NCBI RefSeq assembly: GCF_040939455.1 | Contig: NC_134110.1 | Location: 100,717,001-100,781,000 of the forward strand | Direction of reading: 5' to 3' | DNA length: 64,000 nucleotides | Origin: Microcebus murinus | Taxonomy: Eukaryota > Chordata > Mammalia > Primates > Cheirogaleidae | Part shown: positions 33,757 through 44,292 of the stretch, one piece after another | Layout of the letters: every line of letters begins with the position of its first letter | How positions within the stretch are numbered: position 1 is the stretch's first letter | Position numbers and translations under genes: made by a program | The notes under the pieces: generated by a model | The model's database searches: none | Told to the model about the DNA's origin: nothing | The model's input: the letters and a program-made list of their open reading frames with translations, nothing else

Positions 33757-34090
33757 TTCCCTCCCTCCCTTCCTTCCTTCCTTCCTTCCTTCCTTCCTTC
33801 CTTCCTTCCTTCCTTCCTTCCTTCCTTCCTTCCTTCCTTCCTTCCTCCCTCCCTCCCTCCCTCCCTCCCTCCCTCCCTTCCATCCTTCCTTCCTTCCTTC
33901 CTTCCTTCCTTCCTTCCTTCCTTCCTTCCTTCCTTCCTCCCTCCCTCCCTCCCTCCCTCCCTCCCTCCCATCCTTCCTTCCTTCCTTCCTTCCTTCCTTC
34001 CTTCCTTCCTTCCTTCCTTCCTTCCTTCCTTCCTCCCTCCCTCCCTCCCTCCCTCCCTCCCTTCCTTCCTTCCTTCCTTCCTTCCTTCCT
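33757..34090. repeat. 334-bp compound TTCC/TCCC (GGAA/GGGA) microsatellite
   Basis: Alternating blocks of TTCC and TCCC tetranucleotides. TCCC blocks start near 33845, 33937 and 34034 (spacing 92 and 97), each about 30 bases; the first two are followed by an ATCC variant unit and then a TTCC block. The tract abuts the T-run of the minus-strand Alu at 34091, so it grew from that Alu's 3' tail. The long KEGR/GGRE open frames on the minus strand are products of the repeat and not proteins. Confidence 0.97.
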
Positions 34091-34423
34091 TTTTTTTTTT
34101 TTTTTGAGACAGAGTCTCACTCTGTTGTCCAGGCTAGAGTGAGTGCCCTGGCGTCAGTCTAGCTCACAGCAACCTCAAACTCCTGGGCTCAAGTGATCCT
34201 CCTGCCTCAGCCTCCTGAGTAGCTGGGACTACAGGCATGCGCCACCATGCCCTGCTAACTTTTTCTATATATATATTAGTTGGCCAATTAATTTCTTTCT
34301 ATTTATAGTAGAGACGGGGTCTCGCTCTTGCTCAGGCTGGTATTGAACTCCTGACCTTGAGCAATCCACCCGCCTCAGCCTCCCAGAGAGCTAGGATTAC
34401 AGGCGTGAGCCACCACGCCCGGC
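34091..34423 (-). mobile_element. full-length Alu, strepsirrhine type
   Basis: T15 run, 'gagacagagtctcactctg', both monomers, and 'gtgagccaccacgcccggc' at the 5' end. The linker region reads 'ttagttggccaattaattt' flanked by TATA-like repeats, the insertion shared with the copies at 36667 and 46518. Target duplication cannot be defined because the 3' flank is the expanded GGAA tract. Confidence 0.97.
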
Positions 34424-34429
34424 TCCTTT

Positions 34430-35985
34430 TTCTTTTTTTAAAATAGGAGAAAAAATTCCAAAATACCCCACTCATTCTTTTGCTTGTTTTCTCCAGTTGC
34501 TTGTGTTCTGCTAGCTAGCACGTCCTAACTCTAAATTCAATTCCTTTTCCTCCACTGCTTGCTGACAGGTAATAAATAGTCCAGCATATCACTAGTAGCT
34601 GTAATCTAAGGCTCGTAACTATGTTTAAACTTTGGGAAGAGAAAAAATAAAGACACATTGTTTTTGTATTGGTTTTATTTCAAAGCAAACCGAATCAGCA
34701 TATGTTAGAAAAACCATTTTCCCAAGTCCAAGTTGACACAAGTGACCTGTGTTCTGGAGAAATCCATGTGTTCATTCATGCCAGTCTCTTTACTTCATGG
34801 TGCTCTGCCAGGAACGGCGGCGTTGCCAGCCAGGCAGCGAACCGCGCTTGGCAGTGCTGGGCACGTTCTCACACACAGGAGCGTTTGTGTGTCCCGTGCC
34901 TTGCTCGGTTTCCTTTGAACTCTTAGGAGAGTCAGAGCTCTAAACACACATCATCTGCAGTTCAAAGTATTCATAAGCAATCGGACTGTAGCTTTCAGTC
35001 AATTATTTACCTGCCTTTTAAAAGGCGAAATGTTTATGCGATCTGTAGAGAAACCTGAGTGTTTACCTGCCTTTTAATCATTTTGTTGGCAGCTTGTCTT
35101 TTCAATGACATTCTCGGGAATAGAATTTTCTTTTACATGGAGAATCTCCAAGTATCATTATCGGAAATAGTAACAATGACATGTGGTCACAAATGTGTTC
35201 CCTGAGTGTGATCTGGGGGAAAAAAAAGGAAGCGACATAAAACCAAACACAGCAAAGACTGGTGTTCCCACAGCTCATCTTGAAAGGCAAAAACAAACAA
35301 ATGAGCACATGCTGTGTGCAGCGCTCCATGCTTTTGGTGGCGCCAGAAGAGCCTTAGGCCAAGCAGAGCCTCCTGTGCTGGCCAGGCTCCCAGAGCACCA
35401 GGGCTTTCGCCCCGCGCTCTGCCATGTCGTCAGACGAGCGCCCTGGCCCTGATGGGGTGAACGATGGCCTTGGTGTGCTCTCAACACCAACAGTACACTC
35501 TTTCCTCATTTCAATTATTTCCAATTTGCTTACATGCTTGCACTAAAGAAATAAATATGAAGCATTTGTTCATTAAGCTCCAAATCTTTGCAGAGATTCT
35601 TTATTCAACATATAGGAGGACAGGTGGGGGACGGAGCTGACTTTCTTGGGCGTTTAGCTGTCCGGGTGGTGATCGGTGCTTTCACTTTGCCCCTTTGCTG
35701 TGCCCAGCCTTCCCCCGAGGAATCTGGGCTCGGAGAGGCTTCGTGGGGCTCAGTCAGGCCTCAGAGCCAGTCAGCGGAGAAGACAGGATGGGACCTCAGG
35801 CGCGTTTGACTTTGTATCCCTCTCCCTGCATCCTGTCTATACCGCCAATTGGGGGACAGTATTATTTGGCAACCAGGACCAACTCTTGATAAAATTAGAG
35901 CTAGAATTGTGTAGATAAATGTCAAGCTCACCTTTTCCTGGACACTTCTGTGCCCTTTGAATTCTAATTCCTTTTCCCAATAATA
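34430..35985. other. mostly unique non-coding sequence
   Basis: No named repeat. Contains a 16-bp direct duplication (see 35006-35077). Open frames at 35183-35452 and 35588-35918 occur in several overlapping frames and show no domain. Confidence 0.4.
35006..35077. repeat. 16-bp direct repeat TTTACCTGCCTTTTAA, 56 bp apart
   Basis: TTTACCTGCCTTTTAA occurs exactly at 35006-35021 and 35062-35077. Its complement contains CAGGTA, the core recognised by ZEB/Snail-type zinc fingers. No repeat family explains the duplication. Confidence 0.8.
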
Positions 35986-35989
35986 TAAA

Positions 35990-36190
35990 GAAGCATGAGT
36001 ACTTAGCACGTGCCAGAAACTCTATCAAAGTTACTTGCCCATGTTGGGTGTTTTAATCCTTCTAGCAGCCCCGTGAGGACTGCACTGCCTTGTCTTCACT
36101 CTGGGCTCAAGGAGACTGAAGCAGGGGGGGTCACCATCCTGCCTCATGAGCGGCAGGCCTGGGACAGGAACCCAGGTGGGTGGTGTCAGG
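35990..36190 (-). repeat. MIR SINE
   Basis: 'gtacttagcacgtgccagaaac', 'tgttttaatccttctagcagcc', 'ccgtgaggactgcactgcc', 'ctcatgagcggcaggcctggga' and 'caggaacccaggtgg' give the antisense MIR order. Confidence 0.75.
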
Positions 36191-36199
36191 GCCTGCTCT

Positions 36200-36654
36200 G
36201 AACTCCTCCCAACACCTCCCCCATCTCCTCTTCTCACCCGCCTCCCACATCCCCTCCTCTGCAACCCTCCCTGTGGCCATCCCACCCCCTCCTTGCTTTC
36301 CACCTGGCCCCTCCGGCAGCAGCATCCCGCAGCCAATGGCGTGAACCTGCCCAGCTCTCTCCGGCTCTCCGGGCTGCGACTAATCTGTCTCGCTACCCCA
36401 CAGCAACGGGGCTGAGATATGTGGGAGGAAATGACGGTGAGAAAGAAGTTGGGGGAAAACTTTGGAAGAGAAGGCATTTGTGTGTTCCTTTATCACTCAC
36501 TAATTTCACTGGGCCTTCCCTGGGTATAAAGCATTGTTCCAGCCAAACATTGGAGGGGACAAAATGATTCATGAGGTCTCAGCCATCAAGGAACATAGGA
36601 GCAATAAAGCAGACAGAATCACAGTTTGAAATGTAAGCATTGGAGATATGCGAG
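36200..36654. other. unassigned, C-rich then AT-rich sequence
   Basis: C-rich with few CpGs from 36195 to 36330, so not a CpG island. Overlapping open frames on both strands are driven by the composition. Confidence 0.4.
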
Positions 36655-37013
<359 letters not shown>

Positions 37014-37014
37014 T

Positions 37015-39665
37015 TTGTAGCAAGCAGAGCGCATTGGGAAATGCTTGGCTGAGTCTGAGGCTCCAACAAGCAGTTCAGCACGTGTCCGGGCCGTCCACAC
37101 CTCGTGACGGGCCTGGCGGGGCACAGGAGAGAGGGCCAGCTCCCTGCCCCTTCCTCGGCCTCACGTGGCCCCTGCACGGAGCATCCTTCCCTAGACTTGG
37201 TCATCGACTCATCAACTTGAGAAAACAGCTGAAGGAATTGGAATCATAGCTTCTAAACTGAGACGTTTAGAAGCAGGATCACATTTGAAGTGGTGTCTGA
37301 ATTGCACATTAAAATTTTTGTAAAATTGAGTGAAAATTTTACATAAGATCTTTTCACATTTCCTGAACATTACCAAGAATACAACATTTGTCATTACAAT
37401 CTACGGGATTATGACGGAGGTCATGGTTAGTCACAGTTTTGAGGGTACTTTAAAAATAATACTAGGAAGCCAAAGAATCCCTGAAAAAATGCAATTAAAG
37501 TTAAAGAGGCATCTTATCTAGCCTGATTTTCAAGAGCACTATTGAGAACTTTGAGTACTTTTGAAAACTTTTCTCTACTTCTGAGAAACTTTGCCTCTTT
37601 TTTCCTCTTCCTTCACTAAAAACAACCCCCCTCCCCCATAGTTTGGTTGCTGTGCATAACAGTTATTTTAGAACATTTTACAATGTCTTTTCAAATCATC
37701 TGGGCAAGTTTCTGAAAGTCTCTGAGAATGTTCAGGGGCGCTGATGCTTGTGTTGTTGGCCTTTTATACTTAAGGTCTGACTCTGCTGGGTTGAAATTCT
37801 CTTTCAGCCTCGTCTCGAGGTTACAGGTGGAAGAGAAAACAGGTGTTTTCCTTTGTGGGCTTTGAATCTGCCTGTGATCCAGTAGTGCAACTTCCTCAAT
37901 AGCCTCCACACCCTGCCTCCCCCACCTCATTTCTGTTTGTGATTGGAAGTGCAGCCACATTTTGGCGACTTTGCCTTCTGCTCAAACCTCAAAAAAGCAG
38001 AGCAAATGGCTGATCCCTTCTCCACCTTTATCCCAGCTCTGAAGTTTTCCTTTTAGGTAAGGGGGGGGTCCAACCTAGGCCATTCATCTGGTTCCTCCCG
38101 CTCGGTGCGGTGGGACAGTGTCTAAGGATTTGCCAGTGTGTTGGCATCCGGGGTGTGGAAACGCAGCCTTGTTTTAGTAAGAAGACAGGCAAGCAGCTGT
38201 GGGCTGAATTGAGTAGGGAGCCCCCTCCCTGCCCAGGCAGGACTCACAATATTTTATTTAAACATTAGAAAACATTTTCAGTTAGACTAAAAAATTATTG
38301 TACTGAAAATTAAAGACGATGATAAATGACCACCAGCTCTTCATTTCGATAGGCTTCCCTGTGTCTACTGACGTGCCCCACAGCGGCTCTACCGGGACGG
38401 AAGAGTACAGGGTCCCACAGGGACCAGTCGAGGGGAGCCTGCAGGTCCGGGGTCGGGTGCGTGGTCAGGCAGAGCCTCACAATGTGCAGAGAAGTGCGGT
38501 CCAAAGCTGGGTCCCTGGTGCAGCGTGGCAGGCACTTCGGGGTCCGAGCGGTCAGCGAGGAGGCAGCATTCCTTAGGGTATGGTGAGGGAATGTCACCGT
38601 CACGGGGATCCGTGGGTCAGGACGACAAGAACGACATTGCATTTGCCTGATAGAACCAGGAGATGTTAATCTAGCAAACTTGGAGAAACTGCGGGGCTGC
38701 TCACCTTTCAGGTGAAAGAGACAAATAAGAGAAAGCCATGTGAAATGGTCTGCAGCATTCAAATCACAAGAGCAAGGAAAGCAAGAGTGTGGCAGGGAGC
38801 CACTAGGTCAGGCTAAGGACCTGGTCAGTATGTCACCACTTACTGTATTAGGACATGACGAAAAACTCCACATACAGACACATAGAGTTGAATAGCAAAT
38901 AGGGCAAGGGCATTCTGCTCTAGTTAGAAAAAGGTCTGGGGAGGAGTTTGGGATGGGTAGCCACTGCAGAAGAAAATAAAATCCTAAAGGGTCAAAGTGT
39001 GACTTTTGTGAAAAAAAGTTTAATTAGAGACTGTGTGTTCAAGTGAGCCTCAGTCCTGCTGAGCTGGAGCTTCTCTGTTGACCTGAGGGATACTTCACGC
39101 ATCCCTCCGCCCATGTTACCTTTCCAGTCTCCCCTAGCTTTGCAAGAAAACCCTAGTTTCCAGGAAGCGAGGCTTGGAAAAAGCAGGCACTCGCTCTTCT
39201 TGCTGCGAGCCAGGCAGCTGCCCCCTGGGCTCTCTCCCAGCTCTTACCTCCCCTGAGGCTGGGCTGCCAGAGCATTTGCAGAACAGCTAGAAAACTAATG
39301 AGCATCTATCCAGCAGTTCCCAGATGGGTGCCTCAGCCTGATACGGGCTCCCTTGTGAGTATAGATCATGATAGTGGCAGGGATTTGTGGGAACTATAAT
39401 GTGGAGAGAATAATCTGGAAATAGCATCCCAAGATCTTGTAGGGAAATTGTTCCACAGACAGAGCCTTCAGCTTAGCGAAGACAGCCCCTGCTGTGTCCA
39501 AGAGAGGTCTGACCCTTGGGTGTCCCCGGCACAGCCTGCTCCCACAGATTTCTCTCCTATTGCCACCCAAGATCAATGCTTTACTTTTCAAGCAAAACCA
39601 CGGCTTCTGTTTGTGCAGCAAGCAGACAAAGGATCTTGAATCATCCCTTGTGGAGACGATAGATG
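37015..39665. other. mostly unique non-coding sequence
   Basis: No repeat family named over 2.6 kb. Contains the two perfect hairpins at 37249-37343. An antisense frame of 150 residues (38310-38762) and the overlapping sense frame (38319-38576) were examined: no domain, and neither is favoured. Confidence 0.4.
37249..37343. other. two adjacent perfect hairpins
   Basis: GCTTCTAAAC (37249-37258) pairs with GTTTAGAAGC (37265-37274) across a 6-base loop. TGTAAAATT (37319-37327) pairs with AATTTTACA (37335-37343) across a 7-base loop. Neither belongs to a repeat I recognise. Confidence 0.7.
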
Positions 39666-39669
39666 ATAA

Positions 39670-39905
39670 TACTACCCGAAGCTCTCCTGGGTCAGGCCTC
39701 CTTACGTGTTTGGTACTTTACAGCACTATTTTGCTTTCTCCTCCCGACAAACCTTTGCTGTAGGAATTATTATTCCTAATTGACAGACAGGGAAGCAAAG
39801 GCTTAAAAATGCTGAGTAATTTATCCAGTGTCTCAGAGCTATTAAACGGTAAAACCAGTGTCAGAAGTGAGGCAATCTGACTGCAGAACCCACACTTTTA
39901 AAAAA
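39670..39905 (-). repeat. MIR SINE, nearly complete
   Basis: Plus strand: 'tttggtactttacagcacta', 'ctcctcccgacaaacctttgc', 'attcctaattgacagacagg', 'gaagcaaaggcttaaaaatg', 'aatttatccagtgtctcagagc', 'aatctgactgcagaaccc', in antisense MIR order. Confidence 0.8.
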
Positions 39906-39909
39906 TTGC

Positions 39910-41815
39910 ATTCTGCAGAATGAAAGCTGAGAATATAGATGATATAACAGAAGTAACTGGCATGTGTTTTAGTGTTAGTATTGAGTACCACTCAACTACC
40001 TGGGAATCATGATTTATAGGAGACTGGTCTTGAGTCCTGCAGCCTTCACTGCCCAGGTAAAAATGGTAGTTACCACCAGGCCTCAGTGTTCTCCCCGAAA
40101 ATAATGGGGAGCCAGGTGAGTAACACCCTTCCAGCTAAAGTCACAGTAACGCCATGATTTTCTGAGTGTAGGCAAGGCATTTTATACACGGCAATACATT
40201 TTATTTTTCAAGTCTGATAAGGAGACAGAAGTCTTAAGAATTTTCTCGAAACAAGGTGTACGTGAAGGATGTGCAAGCCCTGCTTGCCCCAGTGACCTGA
40301 CGGCCCACAGCCTGGTGACAGGGCCCTGGGACTGTCGCAGGCTGCAGGCTTCACTTGCCTTCACCAGGACCAGCAAGCCCAGGGAGGGCTCAGCAGCCAT
40401 GGCAGGAAGAATGACTAAAGATAAGACCATGCCTGTGGCAAGATGCTTGTGGGTGGATTTATTCTCTAGGTAGGCCTACAAATAATCGAACAGAGAGACC
40501 TAAGCACACGCAGACAGGGCTCGGCGATCAGGAGCTGGTGGGTGATCTGCTCGCAGCGCCGTGGGAACGGGTGCTCGCCTGCGTGCGTGCGTGTTGCTCA
40601 GATGCACTTCCCTCGCTTCCTGTGTGTCTGTCACTGCTCTTATTCTCTTATTATTGAAAGTGATTATTTGAATAAATAAGCATAATTTATTCATGTGCTT
40701 TTTCACATGTTGGAAAAAGCGTCATTTGTCAGGTTTTGTGTCCTAATGCTTCTGCCTGAAAACACGGCGACTGGTGCCACGCGGCCTTCTCCCTGGGGAA
40801 GTGCTGGTGCAGGTGCCCTGGACTCCGGCCAATCTCCAGGGGCGGAGGTGAATCTAACATATTCAAACCCGATGCACACGCAGCAGTTAGCTTTCTCCCA
40901 GAGCACGTCTGTCTCCCGGTGTCCCTTCTGCAAGCACCTCCTTTTTTCCTGGGGCTGTTGGCAAAGCAAAAGTTCAACGTGGTTCCAGCAGCAGGGCCCT
41001 CCAGCTGCCAGCGATTTGTCCCCCCAGCTCTTCCCTGGGGAACCACTGTGGACTTAAGCTAGATGCCTGGACTTTGTCTCCTGCGGTGGTGGGACGCTGA
41101 CCCAGCAGGGAGACCCTGGCAGGGCCCCGCTGGCTCCCACACCCTGTCAGAGCTGCTGACTCTCAGCCAATTCTGTACTTCCAGTCAGACCCCAGCTACA
41201 GGGAAAGAGAGTGACGACGGTAACTGGCCTACGTACATGTTTCCCCACCAGTAAACGAGTATTTCTGACCCTGTGGTATAGCTGATCCAGCGCTACTACA
41301 TAGACACTGAGCTTTCCAAATCCTCTGGGAAGGATCTCCTTACCAAGATTCCAGGGAACTTATAATGCACAGATACAATCGCAGTCTCTCTAATTTAATA
41401 TAAACGTTTAGGATAAAGTTCTGGAATTTCACCCAATGTGTTTTCCCCTAACTCAATCATTTGTTATTTTGTTTCCTTCTTGTAGCTTTCAGTTCTACTA
41501 AGGCTAGGCTTTGGTGGTAAGGCTCCCAGGAAGGGGAGGGTTGATGATCAGTTTTGCATTTCAATCTCATCTCTTGAATTTCAAATTAGACTTTAAAAAT
41601 TCCATCATGAGATAATTGTATTCATTTAAGTAAACAGAAGGTTTTTTAGAGCTCCCCAAACTGGCTTTACAATGAAGAATCATAGAAGTAGTCCAGCTAA
41701 GAAATTAAGGAGAAAAGGTAGGATTAAAAAACGCAATTTTGCAGTGTTTAATGTATTAACAGATCTAGGTAATGACCGTCAATAGCTGCTAACTTCACAA
41801 AAAGAGAGACAATGA
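39910..41815. other. unassigned mostly unique sequence
   Basis: A faint MIR-like phrase near 40030-40120 is too weak to call. A short (GTGC)n run lies at about 40580-40593. Open frames around 40695-41057 on both strands overlap and are not supported as genes. Confidence 0.4.
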
Positions 41816-41819
41816 AACA

Positions 41820-42119
41820 TTATGTCCCTCCTAGTGGAAGAACACTCCACTACTTACTGCCTGTTCTCAGAAAACAAAAAAACAGCAACTGAATTTGATA
41901 AAGCCTCTAGGTCCAATTTCCAATTTACAGGAAATAAGAGAGAAGAACTTGTTAAACTATACCTTGGGGATGCAATCAGCAAAATCCAGGCTGTTGAAAA
42001 ATCTACAAGCCCCATAGCCTGGTTTCTCTAACAAATAAATAGCAAGAAAAAAAGAGAGATAGAGAAATTTTAAATAAAGGAGACTTAAGTGTCATAACCA
42101 ATTATTAAAAATGATATTT
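41820..42119 (+). mobile_element. L1M 3' UTR (sense), left part
   Basis: Sense L1M 3' UTR phrases: 'tttccaatttacaggaaata', 'gagagaagaacttgttaaac', 'acaaataaatagcaagaaa', 'aataaaggagacttaagtg'. It is interrupted at 42120 by an LTR and resumes at 42589. Confidence 0.75.
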
Positions 42120-42588
42120 ATGAGTGTTAGGGACCGACCTTCCACAGCCCCACCGGACAGAAAAGCAGAGACATCGAGGATGTAATCACATAAGAGGAGG
42201 TTTATTTTCTGGCTAGCCAGGGTCCAAGCCCCAGAGCGCCGACGCAGTGGCCACTCGCAGGCAAGGACCCCGACTGGAAGCAACAACATGCCTTTTATCC
42301 CCATGGTGCACAAGCTGCGCACAAGCTGATCACGCGTGGATCACGCGTTGACCTTTAAAATGATTGGTTGCCCACTATTGCCTTTTGAAATAATTGGCGG
42401 GTTGGTTGCCCTCTATTGCCTGATGGGCCAGTCGCCCGTGCTTCAATGACCTCATCCCATAATTCCTCCTACAGCGGTGTAGCAAGCAAGCAATGACCAG
42501 CTAACTGCAAACAAAAGTTTGCGGTTAGCTCATTGCCCCACCCAAGTAAATTCCCAACAATTGGAAAAATCCTCTGCCCTACAATGAG
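42120..42588. repeat. 5-bp target duplication ATGAG around LTR
   Basis: ATGAG at 42120-42124 and at 42584-42588 sits directly outside TG...CA ends of the LTR. Exact; a 5-bp duplication fits many gammaretrovirus-like and ERVL insertions. Confidence 0.8.
42125..42583 (-). mobile_element. solo LTR (LTR-C), 459 bp, inside L1M
   Basis: Ends TGTTAGGG (plus-strand left) and CCCTACA (right), giving the TG...CA form with inverted termini TGT(T)AGGG/TGTAGGG. On the minus strand it carries a TATA-like GGATAAAAGG (42291-42300) and AATAAA (42201-42206) followed by a short U5. The U3 holds two tandem motif pairs: GATCACGCGT at 42328-42337 and 42339-42348, and GGTTGCCC(A/T)CTATTGCCT at 42366-42383 and 42404-42421. 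The L1M continues on both sides, so no internal viral sequence remains. Class I or ERVL type; the name is not known to me. Confidence 0.8.
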
Positions 42589-42760
42589 ATAATTAGGTAT
42601 TGGAATAATGGGCATTTGACAATATGAAGAAATAATTGTCACTTCTGTTTCTTGATATGTTGGCGATGCTGTGGTTATGTTAAAAAGTGAGGTTTTTATC
42701 TTTAACATAACTGAAAAGTTAATAGATAAAATGTGTGATCTGAAAGACCAAAATAGATGC
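42589..42760 (+). mobile_element. L1M 3' UTR (sense), right part
   Basis: Continues the L1M 3' UTR after the LTR: 'gataattaggtattggaata', 'gatgctgtggttatgttaaa', 'aagtgaggtttttatcttta', where the consensus has 'ggtattgtggttatg...gtccttatcttt'. Confidence 0.65.
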
Positions 42761-42920
42761 CCTTTTATCAACTAAGATAGACCTAAGGGTTAAAGAACAA
42801 AAATTACCTATGATTTGAGGGTTCAGGGCCCAGTTAGCATGGCAAATTTCCTACTGCTAAAAGAAAAACCACACTTTTGCTAAACTCCTTAACAATAGGA
42901 GCTATCAGGCAAATTATCAG

Positions 42921-43050
42921 AACCCGTCTCCTGAGCTCAGGAGTTTGAGGTTATAGTGAGCTATGAGGACAGGACTGCACTCTACCCAGGGTGACAGAAT
43001 GAGACTCTGGCCTCAAAAAAACCCCACAAAAAAACAAAACAAAACAAAAT
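42921..43050 (+). mobile_element. Alu right-monomer fragment
   Basis: 'gctcaggagtttgaggttatag', 'tgagctatgaggacaggactg', 'cactctacccagggtgacag' and 'aatgagactctggcctcaaaa', followed by an A-rich tail degraded to (CAAAA)n. Only the last half of an Alu remains. Confidence 0.85.
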
Positions 43051-43363
43051 CCAGAAAAACAATATTAGGAATTCCAAATGAATTTCTCTTGAAGGTCTGT
43101 TCCTCTTTGCATTCCAACAAACAAGAATGCAATAGCCGAAATTAAGTTTCTGTTGGAAATGGGAAATAGAAAATATTGCAGAAAATCAAATTAGTGGTAT
43201 AGGGACGAACTTGTGAAACAGTCACAGAATGTATAGTAAATAAATGCAGTTAGAAAAGATAAGAAAGATGAATAACAAAAATCTAAAACAGACATAAACA
43301 AAATGGCTTTATAGAACAGCATAAGGAAAAACGCACAACTTTGAAAGCAAGGGACAGAAATAA

Positions 43364-43762
43364 CACATTGGCTGCTACCCTAGGAAAAAATTTTTTTCCT
43401 TGGGGCCACAGTGTTTTATTATAAAAATAGAATAAAAACTTCAAAACCAAAATGATCCATTTTAATTTAATGAAAAATTAGTTATTTTTTATTGTTTTCT
43501 GTGCATGAGTTATATGCAATTAAATTGTCAATATTAATTGTAACAATAAGAACATCAACAAGTAAGATTTTCACAAACCAACTGCAGGGTTTTGCCCAGG
43601 GGCCACCCATCACATAGCGCATATGCTACAGCATGGCAGTGTGAGTTGCCTGCACACCATGCGGCTCCCAAGGTAAGGAGACATGTGAGTTACATATGCT
43701 TCACTAGGCCCTGGGCTCAAAACTAGTGTGAGTTGAATACAACTCACATGGCAGTTAATGTG
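43364..43762. mobile_element. piggyBac-like MITE with TTAA flanks
   Basis: Terminal inverted repeats: CACATTGGCTGC at 43364-43375 and GCAGTTAATGTG at 43751-43762 (10 of 12 match when inverted). The right flank is TTAA (43763-43766) and the left flank ATAA (43360-43363), one change from TTAA, the target site of piggyBac. Inside, subterminal GTGAGTT words recur (about 43641, 43688, 43729) with an inverted CAACTCAC near the right end. There is no transposase, and the middle is AT-rich. At 399 bp it has the size of non-autonomous piggyBac elements. Its exact family needs comparison. Confidence 0.6.
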
Positions 43763-43874
43763 TTAAATAGCCCACGATGACTGCAAGACAGCATCATTAA
43801 GCTATTAATGTAAATTATCACTAATGTTCGTTGAATTACTCTCGTATTATGTATAGCTTCTTTTATTTAGCAAA

Positions 43875-44292
43875 CTCAAGAACTATTGTTACAGCAATTG
43901 TTACAGCAGGTAGTCCCGAGGACAAACGGAGAGTTGGAGAATCAAAGTTTATTCGCCAGCAGGCTCAGAGGGGCCTCACCACCAAATTCTGAGCACGTCT
44001 ACCTGATTTTGCCCACTTTAATTAACTTGCGGTGGTCTGAGGGATGGGGTATCAGGTGTAGGTTAGTTGATGTGTCAGGGAATAGGTCAACATCATGTTG
44101 ATGCGCCAGGCAATAGGTTTAGTGCTATGCTGATGCCGGGCAATAGACTAGTTGAGCGGCCAGGAAACAGGTTAGTGTTGTGCTGGTGCGTCTTCCGGCA
44201 GTGTGTGTGGGGGGCTTTCTCTGGTGCCTGATGCGCCAAGTAACAGATGGGGGGGGTTCCCTTATCACTATATGTGCCGAGATTATTTAGCA
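43875..44292 (-). mobile_element. ERV1-type LTR (LTR-A2), related to the 17-kb LTR
   Basis: Minus strand: an R core (43994 down to 43962) matching the 17008-17040 core at 30 of 33 bases by eye, then AATAAA at 43948-43953, then a U5 ending near 'tgttacagcaggtagtcccg'. Upstream (U3 side, about 44070-44200 and 44230-44250) are imperfect tandem copies of a 30-31-base unit built around CAGGCAATAG-like words. The edges are uncertain: a 10-bp direct repeat TTATTTAGCA occurs at 43863-43872 and 44283-44292 but is long for a retroviral duplication. Confidence 0.65.

Noticed and set aside
33711..34120. Minus-strand open frames of 86 and 130 residues rich in KEGR and GGRE
   Set aside because: They are translations of the GGAA/GGGA tetranucleotide repeat; three frames of a 4-base repeat stay open by composition alone.
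36031..36477. 148-residue antisense open frame in a GC-rich stretch
   Set aside because: Overlaps a MIR and several open frames on the plus strand; explained by high G+C and few stops. CpG content is low, so no island either.
38310..38762. 150-residue antisense open frame
   Set aside because: No recognisable domain or splice sites, and the opposite strand is open over the same bases.
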